DNA from: Flavobacterium psychrophilum
Lineage (GTDB): Bacteria; Bacteroidota; Bacteroidia; Flavobacteriales; Flavobacteriaceae
Length of the DNA: 31,293 nt
Assembly (NCBI GenBank): GCA_020720185.1
Contig: DYPB01000016.1
Location: 1 to 31,293, forward strand
Direction: 5' to 3'
The notes below the pieces were generated by a model that made no database searches, was not told the DNA's origin, and worked only from the letters and a program-made list of their open reading frames with translations. Positions 16,457-24,637 of the stretch are shown one piece after another. The first letter of the stretch is position 1. Every line of letters starts with the position of its first letter. The translations under genes and the position numbers were made by a program.

Positions 16457-16562
16457 AATTAAAACCGCTACACCTAATATCTCATTTTTTACTTTAAAAC
16501 TCTAAAAACCTAAAATTTTCAATAAAAAATGTACTGCTGCTAATAGTTTTAAAGTTTTATCT

Positions 16563-16570
16563 TATCTTTG
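16563..16570 (+). promoter_or_regulatory. -7 box of the aminotransferase-hemN transcript
   Basis: TATCTTTG matches TAnnTTTG exactly and lies about 100 nt before the aminotransferase ATG, giving a leader of about 95 nt. No -33 TTG is evident. Confidence 0.45.
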
Positions 16571-16669
16571 AGGTTCAGAAATAATTTGAAATACAACAAA
16601 TAATTTAGCCCAATAGACTAATGATTTTGTCTTATTTTATAGAAAGTATTAAACAATATTAATTTTTTT

Positions 16670-17860
16670 ATGAACTCACTATCAACCAGAATAAACAAAT
16701 TAGAAACCTCACAAACCCTTGCTATGGCTGCCTTGGCAAGAGAATTGAAAGCACAAGGCAAAGATATTATTAGTTTGAGCCTTGGCGAACCCGACTTTTA
16801 TACTCCTGATTTTATAAAAGAGGCAGCAAAAAAAGCTATCGACGAAAATTATAGCACTTACACCCCTGTTGATGGCTATTTAGAACTAAAACAAGCCATT
16901 TGCAGAAAATTTAAAAGGGATAATCAATTAGAATACAAACCTTCTCAAATTGTAGTATCAACTGGTGCAAAACAAGCATTATACAATATTGCACAAGTGA
17001 TGTTAAATGATGGTGATGAAGTAATTTTGCCTGCTCCGTTTTGGGTTTCCTATTTTGAGATTATCAAATTATCAGGCGGAATACCTGTTGAGGTACCAAC
17101 AACAATAGAAAGTAATTTTAAAATTACACCCTCTCAATTAGAAGCAGCCATTACTCCGAGAACAAAAATGATGTGGTTTAGTTCTCCTTGTAATCCAAGT
17201 GGTTCGGTTTATGATAAAGAAGAATTAACCGCATTAGTAACCATTTTAAAAAAACATCCAAATATATTTGTGGTTTCAGATGAAATATATGAACACATTA
17301 ATTTTTCAGGTACTTTTTGTAGTATTGCCACAATTGACGGAATGTTAGACCGAACGATAACTGTAAATGGTGTTGCAAAAGCATTTGCGATGACAGGTTG
17401 GAGAATTGGTTATATGGCTGCCCCCGAATTTATAGCCGCGGCTTGTACAAAAATGCAAGGACAAGTAACCAGCGGTGCTAACAGTATTGCACAACGAGCA
17501 ACCATCGTTGCTGTTGATGCTAATCCAGAAGTGCTACAACCAATGGTGATAGAATTTAAAAAAAGACGGGATTTGGTAGTGCAACTAATGCAGGAAATTC
17601 CGAATATTAAAACCAATACTCCAGATGGAGCTTTTTATGTTTTTCCAGATGTTTCATGGTTTTTTGGTAAAACATTACAAGGCAAATTAATCAATAATGC
17701 CCTCGATTTATCGATGCACTTATTAGCAGAAGCCAATGTTGCAACGGTTACTGGCGAGGCTTTTGGTAACCCAAATTGTATTCGATTGTCTTATGCTACA
17801 AGTCAAGATTTATTGATTGAAGCTATCAAAAGAATTAGAAATTGTTTAGAAAAACAATAG
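16670..17860 (+). CDS. aspC: Class I/II PLP aminotransferase, aspartate aminotransferase-like
   Basis: This 396-residue enzyme is a fold-type I PLP aminotransferase of the aspartate aminotransferase I-gamma kind. Visible residues are SLGEPDF near the N-terminus, the cofactor-contacting STGAKQALYN, N175 in SPCNPSG, D204 and Y207 in VSDEIY, the Schiff-base lysine K237 in NGVAKAFAMTGWRIGY, and the carboxylate-binding Arg in CIRLSYA near residue 373. It likely interconverts aspartate and oxaloacetate with glutamate/2-oxoglutarate, though related enzymes use prephenate or aromatic substrates. The gene ends 27 nt before hemN, so the two are probably cotranscribed. The length is normal and all catalytic positions are present. 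Confidence 0.92.
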   Translation: MNSLSTRINKLETSQTLAMAALARELKAQGKDIISLSLGEPDFYTPDFIKEAAKKAIDENYSTYTPVDGYLELKQAICRKFKRDNQLEYKPSQIVVSTGAKQALYNIAQVMLNDGDEVILPAPFWVSYFEIIKLSGGIPVEVPTTIESNFKITPSQLEAAITPRTKMMWFSSPCNPSGSVYDKEELTALVTILKKHPNIFVVSDEIYEHINFSGTFCSIATIDGMLDRTITVNGVAKAFAMTGWRIGYMAAPEFIAAACTKMQGQVTSGANSIAQRATIVAVDANPEVLQPMVIEFKKRRDLVVQLMQEIPNIKTNTPDGAFYVFPDVSWFFGKTLQGKLINNALDLSMHLLAEANVATVTGEAFGNPNCIRLSYATSQDLLIEAIKRIRNCLEKQ

Positions 17861-17887
17861 ATTTCTATTTCACAAAAAAACTTTATT

Positions 17888-19252
17888 ATGTCGTTTTCAT
17901 TAATACAAAAATATAATGTTCCAGGTCCAAGATATACCAGTTATCCTACAGTTCCGTACTGGAAAGAAACTGTTTTTACTTATGAAGATTGGATAGAAAC
18001 GCTTAAAAAATCATTTGCAGAAAGCAACACTTCTGAAGGGATTAGTTTGTATATTCATCTTCCGTTTTGTGAAAGTTTATGCACTTTTTGTGGTTGTAAC
18101 AAACGAATTACAAAGAATCATTCAGTCGAAAACCCATATGTGGAAGCTCTTTTAAAAGAATGGGATTTGTACTGTTCTATTTTAGACGAAAAACCAATTA
18201 TTAAAGAAATTCACCTTGGTGGAGGAACTCCTACCTTTTTTTCTATAAAAAATCTCGAATATTTAATTACTAATATCATTGCTAAAGCTACTAAAGCCGA
18301 TGGTTTTGAATTTAGTTTTGAAGGTCATCCGAACAATACTACTAAAGAACATTTACAATCATTATACAATTTAGGCTTTCGCAGGGTTAGTTTTGGAGTA
18401 CAAGATTATTCAGGAAAAGTGCAAAAAGCCATTCATAGAATCCAACCTTTTGAAAATGTACAACAAGTTAGCCTTTGGGCAAAAGATATCGGATATACAT
18501 CTATTGGACACGATTTAATTTTTGGGCTACCTTTTCAAGAGCTTGAAGATGTGATAGATACAATAGAAAAAACAAAATTATTGCAACCTGATCGTTTGGC
18601 TTTTTATAGTTATGCCCATGTGCCGTGGATAAAAGGAAATGGACAACGAGGGTTTAAAGACAAAGATATTCCGGAGGATGAAACCAAACGGATTTTATAT
18701 GAAGAAGGTAAAAAATTATTACTGAAAAATGGTTACTACGAAATAGGAATGGATCATTTTGCTTTAAAAACAGATTCTTTATCAAAAGCATTTGATGACA
18801 AAAAACTACATCGCAATTTTATGGGATACAGCTCCTCTAAAACCCAACTAATGATAGGTTTGGGAGTTTCATCAATTAGTGATAGTTGGTACAGTTTTGC
18901 TCAAAATTTAAAAACAATAGAAGAGTATTATCAGGCTTTAGAATCTAATAAATTACCTATTTATAGAGGTCATTTATTAACAAATGAAGATTTAATTATT
19001 CGCAGACATATTTTAAATTTAATGTGTCATTTTGAAACTTCGTGGGACAATAAAGAGAATTATTTTAACGAAATTCCAAGTATTTTAGTTGAGTTAGAAG
19101 AAATGCAAACAGATGGATTGCTTGAAATAAGCAAAAAAAAGATACAAGTTACGGAAGCAGGTAAACCTTTTGTTCGAAATATTTGTATGGCATTTGATTT
19201 AATGCTAAAACGAAAAGCACCTGATACTAAATTATTTTCGATGACAATTTAA
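17888..19252 (+). CDS. hemN: Oxygen-independent coproporphyrinogen III oxidase (radical SAM)
   Basis: This 454-residue protein is HemN proper rather than the shorter HemW. It begins with the diagnostic VPGPRYTSYPTVPYW. The radical SAM cluster motif is CESLCTFCGC (C61, C65, C68, with the extra C70 found in HemN). It is followed by the glycine-rich GGGTPTFFS and FEGHPNNTTKEHL, and a HemN C-terminal domain. It decarboxylates two propionates of coproporphyrinogen III to give protoporphyrinogen IX in heme synthesis without oxygen. It is cytoplasmic. It lies 27 nt after the aminotransferase gene and just before the metal module, whose first gene has its own promoter. Confidence 0.96.
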   Translation: MSFSLIQKYNVPGPRYTSYPTVPYWKETVFTYEDWIETLKKSFAESNTSEGISLYIHLPFCESLCTFCGCNKRITKNHSVENPYVEALLKEWDLYCSILDEKPIIKEIHLGGGTPTFFSIKNLEYLITNIIAKATKADGFEFSFEGHPNNTTKEHLQSLYNLGFRRVSFGVQDYSGKVQKAIHRIQPFENVQQVSLWAKDIGYTSIGHDLIFGLPFQELEDVIDTIEKTKLLQPDRLAFYSYAHVPWIKGNGQRGFKDKDIPEDETKRILYEEGKKLLLKNGYYEIGMDHFALKTDSLSKAFDDKKLHRNFMGYSSSKTQLMIGLGVSSISDSWYSFAQNLKTIEEYYQALESNKLPIYRGHLLTNEDLIIRRHILNLMCHFETSWDNKENYFNEIPSILVELEEMQTDGLLEISKKKIQVTEAGKPFVRNICMAFDLMLKRKAPDTKLFSMTI

Positions 19253-19261
19253 AAAAAATCT

Positions 19262-19269
19262 TATATTTG
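19262..19269 (+). promoter_or_regulatory. -7 box of the metal module, placed for a leaderless mRNA
   Basis: TATATTTG matches TAnnTTTG exactly and ends only 4 nt before the ATG of the Cys-rich gene. Since this box is centred at about -7, transcription would begin at or next to the start codon. The -33 region reads TTTTCG (19235-19240) instead of TTTG. Confidence 0.55.
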
Positions 19270-19273
19270 CCAA

Positions 19274-19642
19274 ATGAAAAAACGGTTACATTTATTTATA
19301 ATTATACTAACGCTTGGTTTCTTACTGTTGCCAAATTTAGGTTATAGTTGTGGAACTAAATCCAAAAGTAACTGTTGTAGTAAAAATGAAACTTCAAAAA
19401 AAGTTTCAAAAAACTGTTGTAGCACGAAAAAATCTAAAGATAATAAAGATAATTGTAACGGAAAGTGCGGACATTGTAATTGTACAAATTCAACCACGGA
19501 TTTAACTTTTTTTATTGAAAAAGAAATAGAATTTAAGGATACCGTTTTTTATTTATCTATAAAAAAACCATTCTTTTTTTACTCACAAGGCTTTATTTCT
19601 AAAGGCTTTGTAATTGTTTGGACTCCTCCAAAGATAAAATAA
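19274..19642 (+). CDS. Small exported Cys-rich protein, probable metal binder
   Basis: I do not recognise a named family for this 122-residue protein. A signal peptide covers about residues 1-25 (hydrophobic core FIIILTLGFLLL). The mature part is rich in Lys, Asn and Cys, with nine cysteines: C26, C34-C35, C48-C49, then C61, C65, C68 and C70 in CNGKCGHCNC. This arrangement, with a histidine among the last group, suggests a thiolate site for copper or zinc. A C-terminal hydrophobic segment ends in GFVIVWTPPKIK, a tail seen in other exported Bacteroidota metal proteins as far as I recall. It is followed at 100 nt by an HMA-domain gene, supporting a metal role. Function is inferred. Confidence 0.75.
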   Translation: MKKRLHLFIIILTLGFLLLPNLGYSCGTKSKSNCCSKNETSKKVSKNCCSTKKSKDNKDNCNGKCGHCNCTNSTTDLTFFIEKEIEFKDTVFYLSIKKPFFFYSQGFISKGFVIVWTPPKIK

Positions 19643-19653
19643 TTTTAATTATC

Positions 19654-19678
19654 GACAGCCATAGAACTGTCTTGTTTT
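19654..19678 (+). terminator. Possible weak terminator after the Cys-rich gene
   Basis: GACAG (19654-19658) and CTGTC (19667-19671) can form a 5-bp stem with an 8-nt loop, followed by TTGTTTT. The stem is short, so this is a candidate only; it could attenuate rather than end transcription into the HMA gene. Confidence 0.3.
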
Positions 19679-19700
19679 AAAGTAGAATCCTTACTTTAAA
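19676..19700. repeat. 9-bp inverted repeat in the Cys-rich/HMA intergenic region
   Basis: TTTAAAGTA and TACTTTAAA flank a 7-nt spacer. It lies 42 nt before the HMA gene start. No good promoter box is visible there, so this dyad could be an operator for a metal-responsive regulator, a processing hairpin or part of the preceding terminator. Confidence 0.55.
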
Positions 19701-19742
19701 CAAATTATTTATTCAAAAATACATTAAACAAAAATTAAAAAA

Positions 19743-20219
19743 ATGAAACTAATATCAAAAATATTGGTAGCAACTGCTATGTTGTTATCAATAAACACTA
19801 TAAATGCACAAATTGTTAAAGCAGAGATAATTGCCACAGGATTAACCTGTTCTATGTGTTCAAAATCAATTCATAAACAATTAACAAAACTACCAGAAAT
19901 TGAAAAAATTGAAGTCGATTTGAACAATAATTCCTTTATAGTTTTATTAAAAAAAGGAAATAAAATAACTCCTCGTATACTGAAAGAAAGTATTGAAAAT
20001 GCTGGATTTTTTGTAGGAGAAATGTTTATTTGGTTTGAGAATGAAGTTGTTCCGAGCAATTACATCCTTTTAGAGAATAATAAAACATCCAAATACAAAA
20101 TATTAGACAAAGGTTATACAAATTCAAAAGAATATAAAAAAAACAAGAAAATATATTCCAAAACTGCTACATATCTTACTGAAAATGAAAACAATTATCA
20201 TTTAATTACTGCCAAATGA
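19743..20219 (+). CDS. Exported heavy-metal-associated (HMA) domain protein
   Basis: This 158-residue protein has a signal peptide ending in NAQ (cleavage near residue 23). One HMA ferredoxin-like domain follows (about 25-95), with the metal motif GLTCSMCSKS (C36 and C39) and the later strand IEKIEVDLNNNSFIVLLKKG. HMA domains bind Cu(I) or other soft metals between the two cysteines. Being exported, this one would act in the periplasm rather than as a cytosolic chaperone. A C-terminal extension of about 60 Lys/Asn/Tyr-rich residues has no family I recognise. It overlaps the next gene by 4 nt (ATGA), so the two are translationally coupled. Confidence 0.88.
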   Translation: MKLISKILVATAMLLSINTINAQIVKAEIIATGLTCSMCSKSIHKQLTKLPEIEKIEVDLNNNSFIVLLKKGNKITPRILKESIENAGFFVGEMFIWFENEVVPSNYILLENNKTSKYKILDKGYTNSKEYKKNKKIYSKTATYLTENENNYHLITAK

Positions 20220-21025
20220 AAAAGTTAATATTCCTATTTGTAGTAGCAATCTCTTATCAAATTAATGCACAAGAATTGTTCGTAATGACAGAACCTGCTA
20301 GTAATATGGCTGCGGGTTCTGTTGGGGTTAGATTAGCAAATTCGTTAATGAAAGAACAAGAAAATTCGGTATATGATTACCATTTAATTCCAGAATTTAT
20401 GTGGGGTGTGAGTAAAAAATTAATGCTTCATACCTCAGTTTTTTTGAGCGATAGAAGTAATAGTTTAGTTGCAGAAGGCGGTAGTATTTATGGAAAGTAT
20501 CGTTTCTTATCAGTAGATGATTCTCACAGTCATTTTAGAATGGCTGGCTATGCACGATATAGTTTTAATAATGCAACGATTCATCAAGATGAAATTAATT
20601 TGATAGGACATAATTCTGGTTATCAGATAGGAATTGTAGCCACACAACTCATTCATAAAGTGGCAATTAGCGGTAATTTAAGCTATCTTAATGCTATTGA
20701 TAACTTGAATAATAATTCATTTCCTGATAATCAAAGTAATAAAGCAATAAATTATTCGCTATCGTTTGGAAAATTGATGTATCCTAAAAAATACACTACT
20801 TTTAAACAAACAAATATTAATGTAATGCTAGAAATTGAAGGACAACAATTGATTGATGACAATAAATATTTTTTAGACATTGCTCCTTCTATTCAACTGA
20901 TAATCAATAGTCAAGCAAGAATAGATTTTGCATACCTCAAACAATTATATTCAAATATGGAACGAACAGCACCAAACGGAGTTTATATAAAATTTGAATA
21001 CACTTTCTTTGATTTGAAAAAATAA
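20216..21025 (+). CDS. Predicted outer-membrane beta-barrel protein of the metal module
   Basis: This 269-residue protein has a signal peptide ending near residue 18 (YQINAQE) and a mature part that reads as successive amphipathic strands (SVGVRLANSLM, FMWGVSKKLMLHTSVFLSD, GSIYGKYRFLS, FRMAGYARYSFNN, NINVMLEIEGQ). It ends in an aromatic-terminated strand, VYIKFEYTFFDLKK, like many barrels. I do not recognise a named family. Bacteroidota genes of this kind often sit with HMA-domain genes, as far as I recall. Here it is coupled to one by a 4-nt overlap, so a role in metal passage, sensing or efflux across the outer membrane is plausible but unproven. Confidence 0.75.
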   Translation: MKKLIFLFVVAISYQINAQELFVMTEPASNMAAGSVGVRLANSLMKEQENSVYDYHLIPEFMWGVSKKLMLHTSVFLSDRSNSLVAEGGSIYGKYRFLSVDDSHSHFRMAGYARYSFNNATIHQDEINLIGHNSGYQIGIVATQLIHKVAISGNLSYLNAIDNLNNNSFPDNQSNKAINYSLSFGKLMYPKKYTTFKQTNINVMLEIEGQQLIDDNKYFLDIAPSIQLIINSQARIDFAYLKQLYSNMERTAPNGVYIKFEYTFFDLKK

Positions 21026-21093
21026 TATTATTAAGATTAATATTTAAAAATCTTTTAGTAGTTTTACATTCTTTAAAAAACACTTGATAGATT

Positions 21094-21771
21094 ATGAACA
21101 ACTTTGACTGGAGACAACTTTTTAACCCTGAATTTTATATTTTATTACAATTTAATGGTGTAAGAATTGGGCTTTTTGTAGTATTATTCATCGTTTTTGC
21201 AGAAACTGGTTTACTGGCAGGATTTTTCTTGCCAGGAGACAGTTTGCTTTTTTTATGTGGCATTTATAGCGAATTATTGATGCAAGAATTCTCTGCAGGA
21301 AGCGATTTTTTGAATGTATTAGTATTAGCATTAATACTTGCTGCAATGGGAATTTTAGGCAATACCGTAGGATATTGGGTAGGTTTAAAAAGTGGGAATT
21401 ATTTATATAAAAAAGAAGATAATTTTTTATATAAGAAAAATTATTTATATCAATCCAAAGCTTTTTTTGATAAATATGGAACAAAAGCTATTGTGTTTGC
21501 AAGATTTTTACCAATTTTGAGAACTTTTGCTCCTGTTGTAGCTGGAATTGTAAGGATGGATAAAAAACAATTTATGCTTTATAATATTATTGGTTCACTA
21601 ATGTGGTCTGTAGTAATGATTTTTGCTGGACATTATTTACACAAAATATTTTTAAATCAATTTGGTATTGATTTAAAACATTATATTGAATTTATTGTTA
21701 TTGGAATCATTATAATTTCGACATTTCCTGTGCTATTAAAATTTGCTAAAAAACCAAAGAAGAAACATTAA
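21094..21771 (+). CDS. DedA family membrane protein
   Basis: This 225-residue integral membrane protein carries the DedA/VTT domain. Near the N-terminus ETGLLAGFFLPGDSLLF is the re-entrant segment with the acidic residue needed for function in E. coli DedA proteins. Further on are GNTVGYWVGLKSG and KYGTKAIVFARFLPILRTFAPVVAGI, with the conserved arginines, then two C-terminal helices and a Lys-rich tail. DedA proteins are thought to be lipid scramblases or transporters, including carriers recycling undecaprenyl phosphate, needed for envelope integrity and proton-motive-force balance. It follows the metal module by 68 nt and ends 1 nt from the convergent helicase gene. Confidence 0.94.
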   Translation: MNNFDWRQLFNPEFYILLQFNGVRIGLFVVLFIVFAETGLLAGFFLPGDSLLFLCGIYSELLMQEFSAGSDFLNVLVLALILAAMGILGNTVGYWVGLKSGNYLYKKEDNFLYKKNYLYQSKAFFDKYGTKAIVFARFLPILRTFAPVVAGIVRMDKKQFMLYNIIGSLMWSVVMIFAGHYLHKIFLNQFGIDLKHYIEFIVIGIIIISTFPVLLKFAKKPKKKH

Positions 21772-21772
21772 T

Positions 21773-24634
21773 TTATTCTAAAATATAAGACAAATTTTCT
21801 TCAATTTCTGGGCTAATATAATTTTCGTCTAATAAAGAATCCGACAATATTTTTTTGTTTTCTTGTAAGATTAATATTTTTTCTTCGACCGTGTTTTTTG
21901 TAATAAAACGAATCACACTTACTTTGTTTTTTTGCCCTATTCGATGTGCTCTGCTGATACCTTGCTTTTCTGAAAATGGGTTCCACCAAGGATCTAAAAA
22001 AAACACAAACGAAGCTCTTGTTATATTAAGTCCAACTCCACCTGCTTTTAGAGATATGAAAAAAAGTAATGGTTTTTCTTGATTTTGAAATCTATTTACT
22101 GCAATTTCTCTGTCTTTCATCGAAGTTTCCCCGGTTAATTGGCAATAATCAATCTTGTTTTCCTCACACCATTTTATATAAAAATCCAAATTGGCAACAA
22201 ACGAACTAAAAACAATAGTTTTCTGATTGGTTTTCAATAAATTTTCTAAATAATTCGTTACCGCAATGTATTTTCCAGAATCCATTTCAGATTTTTTATC
22301 AATCATTTTTGGATGATTACTCAACTGACGCAACCGCATTAATGAATTGATAATGCTTAATTTATCAATCAAAACCCCTTCGGTTTTTAAAATATAATTT
22401 CTAATTTTTGATTTCTCCTCTTCATATAATTTTTCCTGATCGGGTTCCATATTGCAATAAAAAATTTGCTCCGTCAATTCGGGTAAATCTTTCAAAACCT
22501 GTTCTTTAGTTCTACGCAAAATAAACGGTTGAACAATTTTCTTTAATTCATTTAAGGCAGTTTCATCCTGCTTTTTCTGAATAGGAATTTTATAATTATC
22601 CGTAAAAAATTTAAAACTTCCTAAAATATTTGGGTTTATAAACTCCATTTGCGACCATAAATCATCTAACGAATTTTCTATCGGCGTGCCACTCAACGAG
22701 ATTTTATGAATGGCTTTAATGCTGCTAATTGCCTTAAAAACTTTAGAATTTTTATTTTTTATATATTGGCTTTCGTCTAAAATTAAATACCTGAAATTAT
22801 ATTTTTCAAACACCGAAATATCTCGAGAAATAATACTGTAAGTGGTGAAAATCAAATCATATTTATCTAATTTTTTGATTAACAATTTTCTATCATTGCC
22901 AATAAATTGAATTTTATGAAAATGTGGAGCAAACTTCCGCACTTCGTTATTCCAATTAAAAACTAACGATGAAGGTAATATAATTAAAGCTTTTAGAGGT
23001 TCTTTTTCGTTTACATTTGTTGCTAATTGTTCTTTAACCGCAACCAAAGTTGCCAAAACCTGCAAGGTTTTCCCTAATCCCATATCGTCCGCTAAACAAG
23101 CCCCAAGTTGATTGTTATAATGATCTAACAACCATTTTACGCCCTCTTCTTGATACGGTCGAAGTGTGGCTTTTAACAAATTTGAAGGTTTGTATTCAAT
23201 AACCGCAGCTGGATTGTTTTCAATATTAAAGTCTGAAAAATTGTCTAAAACTGCAAAATTACTTTTCGGCAATTTCAAAACACCGTTTTCATTTGTGGCT
23301 AATTTTACTAACGGAGCATAGGTTTTAAACCAAGCCAACGGAATAAGAAAAATGCTGCCATCGGGCAAAGTAAAAATTCTATTTTTGTTTTTAATATTTG
23401 ATATAATATCGGTAAAATTAAATTGAAAATCACCACAAAAAACAGTCATTTTTACATCAAACCAGTCATTTTTTAAATCGTTTGTTTGATAAATTGTAGC
23501 CGTATGAGCAATTATTTTTTTACCGTCTATTTTTAAATTTGAAATCGAAAAACCTAATTGTTCAAAAACCTCTCGATTGTTTATTAGCCATTGAATATTT
23601 TGATACGCATCGGTTTTCTCATCTATAATTTGTTTGAAAAATCCATTTTCTGTTTTTTGAAAACCATTTTCAAGTAATTTGTTTTCAAAATTAATTTCGT
23701 TTTCATTTCTTTTGTATTGAATAACTTTAATATGCTCCAAATTACTCAAATCAATTTTAGAATGTATATTTTTTGATTTTGAGTAATCAAAATTATAACC
23801 ATCATAATCAAAAATTAAATTGATATAATAAATTCTTTTAAAAAAATCATATTCCGTAGTTATGTTGCAATTTTTTATTGTCTTTTTTTGAATTACTTCA
23901 AACCCAATAGCTTCTATATCAACTTTTTTTACAATATCTTTAATAAATTTTTCAAAAAATTCAGGAATGGTTTTTGTTGGAATTTCGATTGTTTTTTTCT
24001 TCAAAAAAGGTGTTATTTTTTTGGCATTTATCTGCCCAACAGGGCACAATTTTGTATCAATTACAATCCAACAAGGGTCATCTAAAATTAATTCAATTTG
24101 ATGATTTACAGGTTCATAAATGATTTGGTTTTCTTTCAGAAATAAAGAATATGAAATGCCATTTTCGTTTTTTTCAAACTTTAAGTGTGGTTCTAAAACA
24201 CTATTTTGAATAGCAATTTGATAGTTATAAAAGTCTTTATTATTTGATAAATTTAATGAAATAGGAAAATTATTCTCGGTAATTAGCTTTAAAAAAAGTT
24301 CTAAATTTGTCTTTATATAATCATTAATTCCAAAAACTATTTTATTGTCGGTCAGCAAATCATCAATATTTTTGGCTGATTTTATGTTTTTTGAAAATTT
24401 CTTAAAGAGTGATTCGGATTTCAAATCATCACAAATTTTCAATGCTTTTTTTATGTTATCATCAAGATTTTCAAAATTAATTCCATAACCACTTATAACT
24501 TCTTTTGTTGCTTTTTTATCAACATAAGTTATTGGCTCTGCGTTATTTAAAACATAAGAAACTGGAAGATAGGCGTTTAATTTTTTGTTGAACAATAAAT
24601 CAAAACAAAACTGAAAGGAATTTGAATCTGCCAC
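21773..24634 (-). CDS. SNF2-family DEAD-like ATPase/helicase
   Basis: This 953-residue protein is a bacterial SNF2/Rad54-like double-stranded DNA translocase. The N-terminal half (about 1-480) is an uncharacterised strand-rich region common in Bacteroidota members. The ATPase core begins with LRPYQEEGVKWLL, then Walker A DDMGLGKT near residue 515, motif II LDESQYIKN near 620 (DESQ rather than the more usual DEAQ/DEAH), SGTPIENSLDDLW, and the C-terminal lobe SLKAGGVGLNITRASFVFFLDPWWNP with SRAHRIGQ. It may remodel protein-DNA or RNA polymerase complexes. The start is a GTG (24632-24634), 3 nt after the methyltransferase stop; no in-frame ATG is nearby. It ends the minus-strand operon. Confidence 0.93.
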   Translation of the reverse strand: MADSNSFQFCFDLLFNKKLNAYLPVSYVLNNAEPITYVDKKATKEVISGYGINFENLDDNIKKALKICDDLKSESLFKKFSKNIKSAKNIDDLLTDNKIVFGINDYIKTNLELFLKLITENNFPISLNLSNNKDFYNYQIAIQNSVLEPHLKFEKNENGISYSLFLKENQIIYEPVNHQIELILDDPCWIVIDTKLCPVGQINAKKITPFLKKKTIEIPTKTIPEFFEKFIKDIVKKVDIEAIGFEVIQKKTIKNCNITTEYDFFKRIYYINLIFDYDGYNFDYSKSKNIHSKIDLSNLEHIKVIQYKRNENEINFENKLLENGFQKTENGFFKQIIDEKTDAYQNIQWLINNREVFEQLGFSISNLKIDGKKIIAHTATIYQTNDLKNDWFDVKMTVFCGDFQFNFTDIISNIKNKNRIFTLPDGSIFLIPLAWFKTYAPLVKLATNENGVLKLPKSNFAVLDNFSDFNIENNPAAVIEYKPSNLLKATLRPYQEEGVKWLLDHYNNQLGACLADDMGLGKTLQVLATLVAVKEQLATNVNEKEPLKALIILPSSLVFNWNNEVRKFAPHFHKIQFIGNDRKLLIKKLDKYDLIFTTYSIISRDISVFEKYNFRYLILDESQYIKNKNSKVFKAISSIKAIHKISLSGTPIENSLDDLWSQMEFINPNILGSFKFFTDNYKIPIQKKQDETALNELKKIVQPFILRRTKEQVLKDLPELTEQIFYCNMEPDQEKLYEEEKSKIRNYILKTEGVLIDKLSIINSLMRLRQLSNHPKMIDKKSEMDSGKYIAVTNYLENLLKTNQKTIVFSSFVANLDFYIKWCEENKIDYCQLTGETSMKDREIAVNRFQNQEKPLLFFISLKAGGVGLNITRASFVFFLDPWWNPFSEKQGISRAHRIGQKNKVSVIRFITKNTVEEKILILQENKKILSDSLLDENYISPEIEENLSYILE

Positions 24635-24637
24635 AAG

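Larger units (their letters stand above)
16010..16669. other. Long intergenic region holding a tandem repeat array
   Basis: This 660-nt gap contains the 21-bp repeat array (16147-16456). Before the array, the 16010-16146 stretch shows nothing except a frame continuing out of the repeat without a start codon. After it, 16457-16669 carries only the aminotransferase promoter candidate. The array is stop-free in two plus-strand frames and one minus-strand frame, simply because the unit length is a multiple of three, so open frames here are weak evidence of a gene. Confidence 0.6.

Noticed and set aside
16139..16462. A 107-codon TTG-started frame through the repeat array encoding an LTMALL-type repeat
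   Set aside because: The array is stop-free in several frames because the unit is 21 bp. This frame starts only 8 nt before the array on a TTG and does not extend beyond it, so it has no independent support as a gene.
17841..17858. ATTGTTT/AAACAAT hairpin at the end of the aminotransferase gene as a terminator
   Set aside because: It lies within the last codons, has no T-run after it, and hemN follows in 27 nt, so termination there is unlikely.
23888..24085. Plus-strand reading frame inside the SNF2 helicase gene
   Set aside because: It is a low-complexity shadow of the helicase coding strand with no start context, promoter or family resemblance. The same holds for other short frames opposite large genes.
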